Shown: positions 43,495-52,370 of the stretch, one piece after another
Position numbering within the stretch: the first letter of the stretch is position 1
Layout of the letters: every line of letters begins with the position of its first letter
Origin: Luethyella okanaganae
GTDB taxonomy: Bacteria; Actinomycetota; Actinomycetes; Actinomycetales; Microbacteriaceae
Assembly (NCBI RefSeq): GCF_042660285.1
Contig: NZ_JBHSTP010000001.1
Coordinates: forward strand, 806,001-870,000
Reading direction: 5' to 3'
Length of the DNA stretch: 64,000 bases
The notes under the pieces: model-generated
Database searches by the model: none
Told to the model about the DNA's origin: nothing
What the model saw: only the letters and a program-made list of their open reading frames with translations
Made by a program: the position numbers and the translations under genes

Positions 43495-43535
43495 GTGCAA
43501 CTAAGCTTGACTCAACGAACCATGAAGGAGTTGCC

Positions 43536-44090
43536 GTGATCGCGGATGTCCTGTCCGATGCCTCGAGTCGCATGAGCAAGGCCGTCGAGGTCGCCAAAGA
43601 CGACTTCGCCAGTGTGCGCACCGGTCGGGCGAACCCGCAGCTGTTCCAGAAGATCATGGTGAACTACTACGGCACTCCGACACCGCTCGCGCAGCTCGCC
43701 TCGCTCGCCAACCCGGAGGCTCGTACCCTCGTCGTGACTCCCTACGACAAGAGTGCCCTCAAGGACATCGAACAGGCGATCCGCGACACCCCTAATCTCG
43801 GAGCCAACCCGAGCAACGACGGCAACATCGTGCGCGTGACCCTGCCAGAGCTCACCGAAGAACGCCGCAAGGAGTTCGTCAAGATCGTGCGCAGCAAGGC
43901 CGAGGATGCGAGGGTGTCCGTCCGTAACATCCGTCGCAAGGCCAAGGACGACCTCGATGCGCTGAAGAGCGAGGTCGGCGACGACGAGGTCGGGCGCGGC
44001 GAGAAGGAGCTCGAACAGGTGACCAAGAGCCACGTCGACGCGATCGACGATGCCCTCAAGCGCAAGGAAGCCGAACTCCTCGAGGTCTAG
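43536..44090 (+). CDS. frr: ribosome recycling factor
   Basis: A 184-residue RRF that splits post-termination ribosomes with EF-G. It has the characteristic SVRTGRANPQLFQKIMVNYY, LVVTPYDKSALKDIEQAIRD and the helical C-terminus VRNIRRKAKDDL. The GTG at 43536 is supported by GAAGGAG 5 nt upstream. Confidence 0.97.
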   Translation: MIADVLSDASSRMSKAVEVAKDDFASVRTGRANPQLFQKIMVNYYGTPTPLAQLASLANPEARTLVVTPYDKSALKDIEQAIRDTPNLGANPSNDGNIVRVTLPELTEERRKEFVKIVRSKAEDARVSVRNIRRKAKDDLDALKSEVGDDEVGRGEKELEQVTKSHVDAIDDALKRKEAELLEV

Positions 44091-44101
44091 GAGGGCACCG
44101 T

Positions 44102-45088
44102 ATGTCGCGTGTTCCGAATGGAGGCCGCCCTGTGCGCAGACGGCCGGCCGGCCGGGTGACCAAAGAAGAGCTCCGCGCCCAGGTCAAGGCGACGAGAGCG
44201 GACATCGAGCGCCAGTTCGAGGCGACGAAGGCCCAACTGGACGCGACGACGGAACGCATCGAGGCGCGCACGGGCCGCAATCTCATTCTGGCGGTCCTGA
44301 TCGGCCTCGTGCTGGGGCTGGTCATGTTGTTCAGCCTCATCGTCGTCAAAGAGATCTTCATGGTCTTCGCCGCTGTCATCGTGGCGTTCACCTCCTTCGA
44401 ACTGGCCGAGGCGCTGAGCAAGGCCGGTCGCTCCGTTCCGAGGATCCCCACGGTCGCCGCTGCGGTCGCCGTCGTTCCCGCCGCCTACTACTGGGGGGCG
44501 AGCGGGCAATGGCTGGCGGTGCTCTCCGGCATCCTGCTGGTGTCGCTCTGGCGGCTCGTCGAGCAGGTCGTTCCCGCTCTTCGCACGGCGGGCGGGCCGC
44601 TCCTGCGCGATCTCGGGGCGGGTGGCTTCATTCAGGTCTACGTCACCTTTCTCGCGAGCTTCGCTGTCGTGCTCGTCGGCGAAGACGGCGGTCAGTGGTG
44701 GACGCTCGCATTCCTCATCGTGGTGGTGGCGGCGGACACGGGCGCGTACGCGAGTGGCCTGTTGTTCGGCAAGCATCCGATGGCGCCGGTGATCAGCCCG
44801 AAGAAGACGTGGGAGGGTCTCGCCGGGGGTGCGCTGGCCTGCCTCGTCGGTGGCGTCCTGCTCGCGATCTTCATGCTGGGGGAGCCATGGTGGTTCGGCG
44901 TCGTCTTCGGCGTCGTCATTCTGTCGAGCGCGACACTCGGCGACCTCGCAGAATCCCTCATCAAGCGCGACCTCGGCATCAAGGACATGAGTTCCTGGCT
45001 GCCCGGTCACGGTGGATTCCTCGACCGATTGGACTCCATCCTGCCCTCGGCCGCCGCCGCCTACGCGCTTTTCCTCATTTTCGGATAA
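44102..45088 (+). CDS. cdsA: phosphatidate cytidylyltransferase
   Basis: A 328-residue membrane enzyme making CDP-diacylglycerol for phospholipid synthesis. A charged, coiled N-terminal segment (about 1-60) precedes about eight helices. The CDP-alcohol signature is SSATLGDLAESLIKRDLGIK, then FLDRLDS; SPKKTWEGLAGG is also diagnostic. AGGAGGG overlaps the frr stop, so the two are coupled. Confidence 0.94.
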   Translation: MSRVPNGGRPVRRRPAGRVTKEELRAQVKATRADIERQFEATKAQLDATTERIEARTGRNLILAVLIGLVLGLVMLFSLIVVKEIFMVFAAVIVAFTSFELAEALSKAGRSVPRIPTVAAAVAVVPAAYYWGASGQWLAVLSGILLVSLWRLVEQVVPALRTAGGPLLRDLGAGGFIQVYVTFLASFAVVLVGEDGGQWWTLAFLIVVVAADTGAYASGLLFGKHPMAPVISPKKTWEGLAGGALACLVGGVLLAIFMLGEPWWFGVVFGVVILSSATLGDLAESLIKRDLGIKDMSSWLPGHGGFLDRLDSILPSAAAAYALFLIFG

Positions 45089-45109
45089 TCGGTTTGGGAG
45101 AATGATCTG

Positions 45110-45661
45110 GTGAGCAATACCTTTCCGCGAGCACACCGTCCGAGACTCGGCTATAGGGTCGAGCAGGTAGAGGACTTCCTGCTGAGGGCACGAGCCGCCT
45201 ACGATTCGCAGCCTGCGGGCGATGGCGGCCTCACCGCCGACGCGATCCGTCATACCGCGTTCTCGATGCAGAAGGGCGGATACTCGACGCAACACGTCGA
45301 TGCCGCGATGGAGCGTCTCGAGGACGCATTCGCCGCACGCGAACGGGAACTGGCCTACCAGACCGTGGGCAATCAGGCCTGGTTCCAGGAGGCCCGCTCC
45401 ACTGCGCAGGTGATCCTCAACCGTCTCAGCAGGCCGAACGGTCATCGCTTCGACCGCACGAACGTGCTGACGGTGGGATACAGTACGGTCGACGTCGACG
45501 GTTTTGCCGCGAAGCTCTCCAAGTATTTTCAGGACAGTCTGCCCCTCACGGTCGACGATGTCCGCACGACCGTCTTTCGGCCCCAGCGGGGCGGCTACCG
45601 GGAAGCGCAGGTCGATCTCGTTCTCGACAGCGTCGTCGACGTGATGCTCGCAGTTCGCTGA
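45110..45661 (+). CDS. DivIVA domain-containing protein
   Basis: A 183-residue protein with two related DivIVA-like halves: GYRVEQVEDFLLRARAAYD plus IRHTAFSMQKGGYSTQHVDA, then TVGYSTVDVDGFAAKLSKYF plus VRTTVFRPQRGGYREAQVDL. Such proteins localise to poles or septa in actinobacteria. The GTG at 45110 lies 22 nt after cdsA. Confidence 0.8.
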   Translation: MSNTFPRAHRPRLGYRVEQVEDFLLRARAAYDSQPAGDGGLTADAIRHTAFSMQKGGYSTQHVDAAMERLEDAFAARERELAYQTVGNQAWFQEARSTAQVILNRLSRPNGHRFDRTNVLTVGYSTVDVDGFAAKLSKYFQDSLPLTVDDVRTTVFRPQRGGYREAQVDLVLDSVVDVMLAVR

Positions 45662-45716
45662 TCCGGTGCGTCGTTACCTGGCCGTTACCGTGCTTATCCG
45701 CTATCATCGTTGAATC

Positions 45717-46460
45717 GTGGGTAGGCATTCGGGCGTCGTGACGCCCCATTCGACCGCAGCAGCGGCAGGGGCTCGGCGACCCTTCACCAGCGTGCCCGTA
45801 CCGAGCGGAACGGTTCCGAGCGGGTGGGCCTCGAGAGGCCATGCGATGGAGCGGTCAGTCTTGCGCAGCAAGGCGTCTCTGTTTCTCTTCGCATTCACGG
45901 CGGCCGTCGCCTTTGTCTTGGTGAACGTCGTCGACCCGTATTCGGGTGCGACCGCTTCGCCTTACTTCTACGCCGCCGGAGACCGGTTTGGTGGCGAGTC
46001 CGTCCAGACCGTCGATGTGGCCGGCTCGTTCGAGCATGTCGTCGTGCGAGACGGCTACACCGTTATCGAGAAGCCCAAACCTGTCGCGCCGTCGGTCTCC
46101 ACTGCCGCAGGCAGCGGATCCTTGAGCGGATGGGCTCCCCCCGCTGTCGCTCCCGATCCGGGCTCTGCGCAGGCCTACGCCTTCGGTGCCGTTGTGTCGC
46201 GCGGATGGGGCACCACCGAGTTCGACTGCCTCGTCTCGCTGTGGTCCAAGGAGTCCGGATGGCGGGTGAACGCGTACAACGCCTCGAGTGGTGCCTACGG
46301 CATCCCACAGGCGCTTCCCGGTTCGAAGATGGCGACGGCGGGAGCTGATTGGGAGACCAGCGCGGCCACCCAGATCGAGTGGGGCCTCGGCTACGTATCG
46401 GGTCGCTATGGCACTCCGTGCGGCGCCTGGGCCCATTCGCAGGACGCCGGCTGGTACTGA
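45717..46460 (+). CDS. lytic transglycosylase-like secreted or anchored protein
   Basis: A 247-residue protein. It starts MGRHSG (a common start of this actinobacterial group), has one transmembrane segment at about residues 54-72 (SLFLFAFTAAVAFVLVNVV), a linker, and a C-terminal lysozyme-like domain with the putative catalytic Glu in LVSLWSKESGWRVNAYNASS and AYGIPQALPGSKMA. It should act on peptidoglycan. GTG at 45717, with TATCAT 9 nt upstream. Confidence 0.85.
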   Translation: MGRHSGVVTPHSTAAAAGARRPFTSVPVPSGTVPSGWASRGHAMERSVLRSKASLFLFAFTAAVAFVLVNVVDPYSGATASPYFYAAGDRFGGESVQTVDVAGSFEHVVVRDGYTVIEKPKPVAPSVSTAAGSGSLSGWAPPAVAPDPGSAQAYAFGAVVSRGWGTTEFDCLVSLWSKESGWRVNAYNASSGAYGIPQALPGSKMATAGADWETSAATQIEWGLGYVSGRYGTPCGAWAHSQDAGWY

Positions 46461-46503
46461 GCACTGAGCGCGCCATGTCGGCGCGCGTGCATAGACTGAT
46501 CGT

Positions 46504-46803
46504 ATGCCACGAAGCAACCGCCCCCGCGGTCGAACGCCCGGTCGGAGCGACGAGGGCGCGAGCGATCTGAGCCGGGTCCTCGCCGGGTGGAAGCGCACTG
46601 AGGCGAAGCGCGACGGACTGTGGCACATACAGCCGGTCGCCGCCCTCCAAGCCGTCAAGAGCTATGTCTGCCCCGGTTGCGGCCTCGACATCGACCCGGG
46701 TGTCGCGCACCTCGTGACGTGGCGGGCAGACGGAGTCATGGGCGACGGCGCAGACATCACCGCCAGACGTCACTGGCACTCGCATTGCTGGAAGATCGCA
46801 TGA
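46504..46803 (+). CDS. small zinc-ribbon-like hypothetical protein
   Basis: A 99-residue basic protein with potential metal ligands CPGCGLDI and HWHSHCW, conserved in actinobacteria and often mislabelled as ATP/GTP-binding. TAGACT, 6 nt, ATG gives a leaderless start. Its stop overlaps the start of the next gene, so they are translationally coupled. Function unknown. Confidence 0.8.
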   Translation: MPRSNRPRGRTPGRSDEGASDLSRVLAGWKRTEAKRDGLWHIQPVAALQAVKSYVCPGCGLDIDPGVAHLVTWRADGVMGDGADITARRHWHSHCWKIA

Positions 46804-47552
46804 GCGCAGGGGGAGCTGTGGGCGAGGAGACCGTCGAGATCCGGGGCGGCGTGGAGCTTCCTGCCCTTAGAGAGCACATCGAACTCCGCACAGACGACGG
46901 CCTCATCCTCGTCGGTGAGCTCGCGGTTCCTGCGGACCGTCGCCCGGTCGCGACGCTCGTCACGTTGCATCCGCTACCGACGCACGGCGGATTCATGGAT
47001 TCGCACATTCTGCGCAAGGCGGCCGCTCGGCTCCCCGAACTCGCCGATCTGGCCGTGCTGCGCTTCAACACGCGCGGCACGACCTCGCCGCGCGGAACGA
47101 GCGAGGGATCGTTCGGCGACGGCGTGGCCGAACGGGCGGACGTCGCCGCGGCCATGGCGTTCGTGGCCGAACGCGGCCTGCCGCATCCATGGCTCGTCGG
47201 CTGGTCGTTCGGAACCGAACTTGCGGTCAAATACGGGCTTGAGCATCCGATCGACGGGGCGATCCTGCTCTCGCCGCCGTTGCATCGTGCGAGCGACATC
47301 GAACTCGCGAGATGGGCGCACAGTGGCAAACGCCTGATCGCGCTCATCCCCGAGCACGACGACTATCTGCGCCCCGACGAGGCGCGGGAGCGGTTCGCCG
47401 TGGTTCCGGACGCCATCCTCATCGCCGTGGACGGCGGAAAGCACCTCTGGGTGGGCGAAAACCAGACCCGTCGGGTGCTCGACGAGATCGTCGCCGTCGT
47501 GAACCCAGCGGCGTCGCCGCTCCCTATGGAGTGGACCGGACCGCCTGCCTAG
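46800..47552 (+). CDS. alpha/beta hydrolase
   Basis: A 250-residue alpha/beta hydrolase of the dienelactone hydrolase-like/KANL2 type. The nucleophile elbow is GWSFGTE, the oxyanion region is TLHPLPTHGGFMDSH, and a late His (GGKHLWVGE) completes the triad. Substrate unknown. It overlaps the upstream gene by 4 nt, and its stop shares CTAG with the convergent permease gene. Confidence 0.82.
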   Translation: MSAGGAVGEETVEIRGGVELPALREHIELRTDDGLILVGELAVPADRRPVATLVTLHPLPTHGGFMDSHILRKAAARLPELADLAVLRFNTRGTTSPRGTSEGSFGDGVAERADVAAAMAFVAERGLPHPWLVGWSFGTELAVKYGLEHPIDGAILLSPPLHRASDIELARWAHSGKRLIALIPEHDDYLRPDEARERFAVVPDAILIAVDGGKHLWVGENQTRRVLDEIVAVVNPAASPLPMEWTGPPA

Positions 47553-48613
47553 AGCTCGTTCTGCCGGGGGATGACGACCTGTTTGATGATGAGCAGGATC
47601 GAGGCGGCGACCGGGATCGCGATGAGCGCTCCCAGGATTCCTAGGAGCGAGCCGCCCGCCAGGGCCGCGATCACGACGACGGAGGCCGGCACCGACACCG
47701 CTCGGTTCATGATGCGCGGACTCAGCACGTATGCCTCCACCTGCATGTAGATGATGTAGTAGATCGCCGCGACGAGCGCGGTCAGTGGCGAGCTGATCAC
47801 GGGGATCAGGCAGATCAGGACGATGAGTATGGAACCCGAGATGGTTCCCACGAGCGGAATCAGCGAGAACAGGAAGGCGAAGAGCGCCAGAACGGCCGGG
47901 AACGGCGCCTGGATGATGCTGAGGAAGATGAAGCTCAGCACTCCGTTCACGAAGGCGAGCGATACCTGGCCCACGACGTAGCGCCCGACGGACTCCGTGA
48001 TCTGCTCGCTGATATCACTGAAGCGCTCTCGCTTCGACGCGGGCACGAGCTGGTACAGAGCGCGCTTCGTGGACGGCAGACTCGCCGCGAAGTACAGCGT
48101 GAGGATCAGGACGATGATCACGCCGAAGATGCCGGAGGCGAACTTCACCGCGAAGTCCAGCACGCCGCCTGCCGCCGCGAGCACCTTGACGGGGTCGCTG
48201 ACGAAATCATTGATGAACTTGGTGACGGTGTTCACGACTTCTTGCACATTGATCGCGGGAATCACGGCCTGGATGTTGTCGACGAGCGCGCCGGTCACCA
48301 CGAGCTGGGTGATGCCGGGAATCTGATCGATCAGCTGTTGCGCCTGTGCCGCGATCACCGGAACGATCGCGAAGACCAGACCGGTGACGGCGCCGACCAC
48401 CACGCAGAGCACGGTGAGGATGGCGGCCCACCGAGGAAACTTGTGCCGCTCCAGGAAAGCGATTGCCGGGTCGAGGCCGAGTGCGAGGAAGAGCGCCGCA
48501 CCGATGTACGTGAGGATCGTCGACAGTTGCGTGATGGAGAGCAGTATGAGCAGACCGAGTCCGACGCCGAGCGTACCGACGAGCCCGACGCGGAACGCAT
48601 TCTGGATCTTCAC
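47549..48613 (-). CDS. AI-2E family transporter
   Basis: A 354-residue polytopic membrane protein with about eight helices and the family signature near the C-terminus (PLVGTISGSILIVLICLIPV; SPRIMNRAVSVPASVVVIAA). Some members export autoinducer-2, others are Na+(Li+)/H+ antiporters; nothing here decides. The gene ends tail to tail with the hydrolase. Confidence 0.85.
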   Translation of the reverse strand: MKIQNAFRVGLVGTLGVGLGLLILLSITQLSTILTYIGAALFLALGLDPAIAFLERHKFPRWAAILTVLCVVVGAVTGLVFAIVPVIAAQAQQLIDQIPGITQLVVTGALVDNIQAVIPAINVQEVVNTVTKFINDFVSDPVKVLAAAGGVLDFAVKFASGIFGVIIVLILTLYFAASLPSTKRALYQLVPASKRERFSDISEQITESVGRYVVGQVSLAFVNGVLSFIFLSIIQAPFPAVLALFAFLFSLIPLVGTISGSILIVLICLIPVISSPLTALVAAIYYIIYMQVEAYVLSPRIMNRAVSVPASVVVIAALAGGSLLGILGALIAIPVAASILLIIKQVVIPRQNEL

Positions 48614-48652
48614 TGACGACCTTCCCCTCGATGGTGCGACGAGTTGCGCGGA

Positions 48653-50269
48653 CTACTTCCCGGTGTCGGCAGCCACGTTCTCGGCTTGCTTGAGCACACC
48701 ACGCAGACTCTCGAAGTAGCCGGCGACCGCGTCGCGCTCAATCCTAATCTGGGAGAGCCGGTCTTCTGCATCGGCGACGAGCGCGTGTGTGCGTTCCTCG
48801 GCCTCGGCGATGAGTTCTTTCGAGCGTGCCTCGGCCTGGGCGACTTTCGCCGCCGAGTCGTCTTCGGCCCGGGCGATGAGCGCCTTCGCCTCCGCTCTAG
48901 CCCCGCCGTCGAGGCGTTCGGCTTCTGCGCGGTTCTCCGTGGTGCGAGCGATCGCCTCCGTGAGCTGAGCGTTCGCCTCGTCGAGGTATTTCTGGGTTTG
49001 AGCGACGGCCTCCTGGTGACGGGTGAGATGCTCTTGCTCAGCCTCATCGCGTCGTGCCTTAAGCTCGACATCGAGGTCGATGCGCGCCTGCTCCGTCTCT
49101 CTACGGAGCTTGCGCACCTCGTGATCGGCCTTCTTGCGCATCGCGCTCAGCTGGTTGTCGAGGTCGATGCGCGCCTGCTCGCTCTCGGCGTCGAAGTCTG
49201 CACGGGCCTGCTCGTGCTCGAGTGCCAGGTCCGCGCGCGCCTGCTCGCTCTCCGCGTCGTGCCGTGCGCGGGCGCGCTCGAGCTCGTGACCGAGCCTCAG
49301 CCGGCCGGCCTCGATCTCACGCGACAGGTCTGTCTTGGCCTGCTCCCGCTCGACGGCGAGGTCCGCGCGGGCCTGCTCGATCTCGCGGGCGAGATCCGTG
49401 CGGGACTGTTCGAGCTCGTCGGCGAGGTCTGCGCGCGCTTCGGCCGTCTCGGCGGCGATCGCCTGACGTGCCTCGGCGGTCTCACGCTCAAGGTCGAGCC
49501 TGGCCTGCTCGGTCTCGCGAGCGAGGTCTATCCTGATCTGCTCGGTCTCGCGAGCGAGGTCGGCACGGGCCTGGTCGAGTTCCAGAGCGACCTCTGCACG
49601 GGTCTGCTCCGTCTCCTGGGCGAGGCCAGCGGCTGCTTCACGGGCCTCCGACGCCTCGCGATTCGCGACGGCACGCACCTCCGCCGCCTCCCGCTCCGCC
49701 TCGGCGCGGACGGCGGCTGTCTCACGTTTGGCCGTCGCGCGCAGTTCGGCGGCCTCGGTCGCGACGGCTCCGCGGATCGCCGCGGCGTCTCGCAGCGCGT
49801 CCTGGCTGAGCAGCTCATGCTCGTCCCGCACGCGGGCGACCAGGTCGTCCGCCTCGATGCGGGCGTCCTCGAGGATGCGTGCGGCCCGTGCCCGCGCCTC
49901 TGCGACGGCGCGCTCCGCGAGCTCCATGGCGTCCTTGCGCAGCTTCTCCACCTCACCGCCCGCCGAGTTGCGCAGCTTCTCGGCGTCGATGTCCGCCTGG
50001 GCGATGAGCCTCGTCGACTGCTCTTCCGCGACGCGCAGCGTGTTCTCGAGCTTGGTCCCGAGGCCGGAGAAGGTGGGACTGCCGACTTCCTCGAGCTCGG
50101 CGTTGAGCTCGTCGATCCGGGCGCCCAGCCGCTTGATCTCCTTGGCGGATTCCGTCGACTGCGCATTCGCTTTGATCAGATCACGGCGCAGGCCCTGGAT
50201 GGCCTTGTCGACCTCATCCTTGTCGTACCCGCGGAATACCTGGGTGAAGTCTGCTTCGTCGGTGGCCAC
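48653..50269 (-). CDS. long coiled-coil protein with DivIVA-like N-terminus
   Basis: A 538-residue cytoplasmic protein. The N-terminal FRGYDKDEVDKAIQGLRRDL matches the DivIVA lipid-binding start. The rest is almost continuous coiled coil, with about 15 imperfect repeats of a 10-11-residue unit (ARADLARETEQ, ARLDLERETAE, ARADFDAESEQ). It resembles polar scaffold proteins of actinobacteria. GTG start with AAGGAGAG upstream. A 585-codon open frame on the opposite strand is an artefact of the repeat codon pattern. Confidence 0.82.
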   Translation of the reverse strand: MATDEADFTQVFRGYDKDEVDKAIQGLRRDLIKANAQSTESAKEIKRLGARIDELNAELEEVGSPTFSGLGTKLENTLRVAEEQSTRLIAQADIDAEKLRNSAGGEVEKLRKDAMELAERAVAEARARAARILEDARIEADDLVARVRDEHELLSQDALRDAAAIRGAVATEAAELRATAKRETAAVRAEAEREAAEVRAVANREASEAREAAAGLAQETEQTRAEVALELDQARADLARETEQIRIDLARETEQARLDLERETAEARQAIAAETAEARADLADELEQSRTDLAREIEQARADLAVEREQAKTDLSREIEAGRLRLGHELERARARHDAESEQARADLALEHEQARADFDAESEQARIDLDNQLSAMRKKADHEVRKLRRETEQARIDLDVELKARRDEAEQEHLTRHQEAVAQTQKYLDEANAQLTEAIARTTENRAEAERLDGGARAEAKALIARAEDDSAAKVAQAEARSKELIAEAEERTHALVADAEDRLSQIRIERDAVAGYFESLRGVLKQAENVAADTGK

Positions 50270-50546
50270 GTTCTCTCCTTGTCACGGTCCGCAGGCTGGG
50301 GGAGGCGTGCGAGCCCATCCGATTTTAGTCCGTGCGCGGGGCTGCCCGTTACTCCGAGAGAGAACAGGTTAGGCGGCTCTCAGACGCATCCGGTATCGTG
50401 AATTGTCTTTGTCTGTTGCCACTCGGACCCGAGACGGGGCAGTGCATGTGAAGCCGGGTGCACCCGGATGTCGTGTTCTGCGCCGCAGAATCCACTGCGC
50501 ACACCGGATGCTTCGCCTTTCGGCTGGCAACACAGGAGGAGTTTTC
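50270..50546. promoter_or_regulatory. divergent promoter region, coiled-coil gene / membrane protein
   Basis: TAAAAT (50327-50322, minus strand) is a good -10 box for the coiled-coil gene. On the plus strand TATCGT at about 50394 could start a leader of about 150 nt before AGGAGG and the GTG at 50547. Nothing else seen. Confidence 0.4.
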
Positions 50547-52370
50547 GTGCGATTTGTACTTGCCATCGCGGCGTTCATCGTCGCGGCTGCCATGATCGTG
50601 CTCGGCATCGCCCAGCGCACCGTGTTTCTCGCGCCGGCGAATGTGACGCTCAGTATGACAGTTCCCGGCAACGGGCCGTTCACGGTCATCGATCCCTCCG
50701 CGCTCATCTCGCACAAGGGAAACCAGACCGTGAGCGTCCGAGGCTCCGGCACCGTGTACATGTCCTATGGACGCACAGCGGACATGGAGGCCTGGCTCGG
50801 CGACCAGTCGTTCACTCGCATCGGCTTCGACGAGAAGACCGAGGAGTTGACCAGCGAAGTGATAGCTGGGGTCAATGAGTTCGAAGCCTCCGATTCTGCC
50901 GATCCGACGGCAGATGCCGTCGACGCGGCGAAACCCAACCCTGCCGGATCCGATCTCTGGCTTGAGGAGTTCTCGGGCGACAACGCCATCACCACCACCA
51001 TCAACGTGCCGGAGGGCATCTCGGTGCTCGTCGCCTCCGACGGCACCGATCCGGCGCCCAAGAACGTTCGCATCTCCTGGCCGCTCGACAACTCGACGCC
51101 GTGGGCGGGGCCGCTCATCGCCGGAGGCGCCCTGATCCTGCTCGTCGGCCTGCTGCTCTACCTCTGGGCGATCATCCACATGCGCCGCTCGCGCGGTCCG
51201 CGTCGCAACCTGCCGAAGGGGCCGCGGATGCCCAAGCTTCCGCGCGCCCCCCGTCCCAAGACGATCAAGCAGAGTGAGATCACCGGTGGTGGCCGACGCC
51301 GCTCGATCGGCCGCTCCTCGCGAATCGCTTTCCTGCCAGTTCTCGCGATCTCGGGGCTCGTGCTGAGCGGGTGCTCTGCGGACTTCTGGCCGAGTTTCCA
51401 GGCCACGTCGACCGTGTCGAGTATCCCGAGTCCCGACGTCACCGCACCCCCTGAGGGCGCTGAGGACATTCCGGCGGCGGCCGTGACGGTGCCGCAGCTC
51501 GAACGTATCGTGCGGAAGATCGCTGTGCTGACCGGCGACGCCGACACCGCTCGCGACGCCGACGCGCTCGCGACGCGTTTCGACGGACCCGCTCTCGGAC
51601 TGCGTCGCTCCAACTACAGGATCCGTGGCACCATTCCCGAATACGCAGCACCTCCGGCGATCCCGGCCTCGCCGCTTTCGTACAACGTGCCGCAGCAGTC
51701 GAACACGTGGCCGCGGGTCGTGCTGACGGTCATCCAGAACCAGGACGACCCGACTCTGGCGCCCATGACACTCGTCATGACGCAGAAGACGCCGCGCGAC
51801 AACTATCTCGTCGAATACGCCATCCCGCTCGAGGCGGACGCTCAGATGCCGGAGGTTGCCCCTGCGAGCATCGGCGCTCCGATCGTCAACCCGGACTCTA
51901 AGCTGCTGTCGTTGCCGCCGAACCAGGTGGCAAGCGCCTACGGCGACATCCTCATGCAGGGCGAGGCGAGCCCCTTCTTCCCGCTGTTCCAGGCAGAGGG
52001 CGACACCTTGCGTGCACAGGTCGGTCTCGAGGGAAAGAACCTCAGGAGAGCCGCGCTGCCTGCTACGGCGAACATCGAGTTCGCCAACACGGTCGGATCG
52101 GGTGCCACGATCGCGCTCGCGACGAACGACTCCGGCGCGATCGTCGCCGTCAACCTCGACGAGACAGAGACCGTGAGGCCGAACGACGGCGGAACGGTCG
52201 GTCCGGAAGGCGCTGCCAAGGCGCTCTCGGGCGTCGACAAGACAGCCAAGGGTGTGACGACGAGCTACGGAGACCAGCTTCTCTTCTACGTTCCCGCGGC
52301 CGGCTCCAATGACAAGATCGTTCTGCTCGGCTGGGCGCAGGGACTCATCTCATCTTCGGAGGTACCGTGA
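50547..52370 (+). CDS. large hypothetical membrane-anchored protein
   Basis: A 607-residue protein of no recognised family. Helix 1 is at about residues 2-22 (RFVLAIAAFIVAAAMIVLGI), an extracellular beta-rich domain follows, helix 2 is at about 190-212, then a basic cytoplasmic loop (RRSRGPRRNLPKGPRMPKLP). A third hydrophobic stretch ends in the lipobox-like VLSGC (about 273), and a large outer domain of about 330 residues follows. It looks like two secreted modules fused through a membrane hairpin. AGGAGG fixes the GTG at 50547. Coupled to the next gene by a 4-nt overlap. Confidence 0.75.
   Translation: MRFVLAIAAFIVAAAMIVLGIAQRTVFLAPANVTLSMTVPGNGPFTVIDPSALISHKGNQTVSVRGSGTVYMSYGRTADMEAWLGDQSFTRIGFDEKTEELTSEVIAGVNEFEASDSADPTADAVDAAKPNPAGSDLWLEEFSGDNAITTTINVPEGISVLVASDGTDPAPKNVRISWPLDNSTPWAGPLIAGGALILLVGLLLYLWAIIHMRRSRGPRRNLPKGPRMPKLPRAPRPKTIKQSEITGGGRRRSIGRSSRIAFLPVLAISGLVLSGCSADFWPSFQATSTVSSIPSPDVTAPPEGAEDIPAAAVTVPQLERIVRKIAVLTGDADTARDADALATRFDGPALGLRRSNYRIRGTIPEYAAPPAIPASPLSYNVPQQSNTWPRVVLTVIQNQDDPTLAPMTLVMTQKTPRDNYLVEYAIPLEADAQMPEVAPASIGAPIVNPDSKLLSLPPNQVASAYGDILMQGEASPFFPLFQAEGDTLRAQVGLEGKNLRRAALPATANIEFANTVGSGATIALATNDSGAIVAVNLDETETVRPNDGGTVGPEGAAKALSGVDKTAKGVTTSYGDQLLFYVPAAGSNDKIVLLGWAQGLISSSEVP

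Noticed and set aside
48644..50401. 585-codon open frame on the plus strand
   Set aside because: It is antisense to the coiled-coil gene. Its Leu/Gly/Arg-rich repetitive product mirrors the repeat codons, and the minus-strand gene has a good ribosome binding site and a DivIVA motif.
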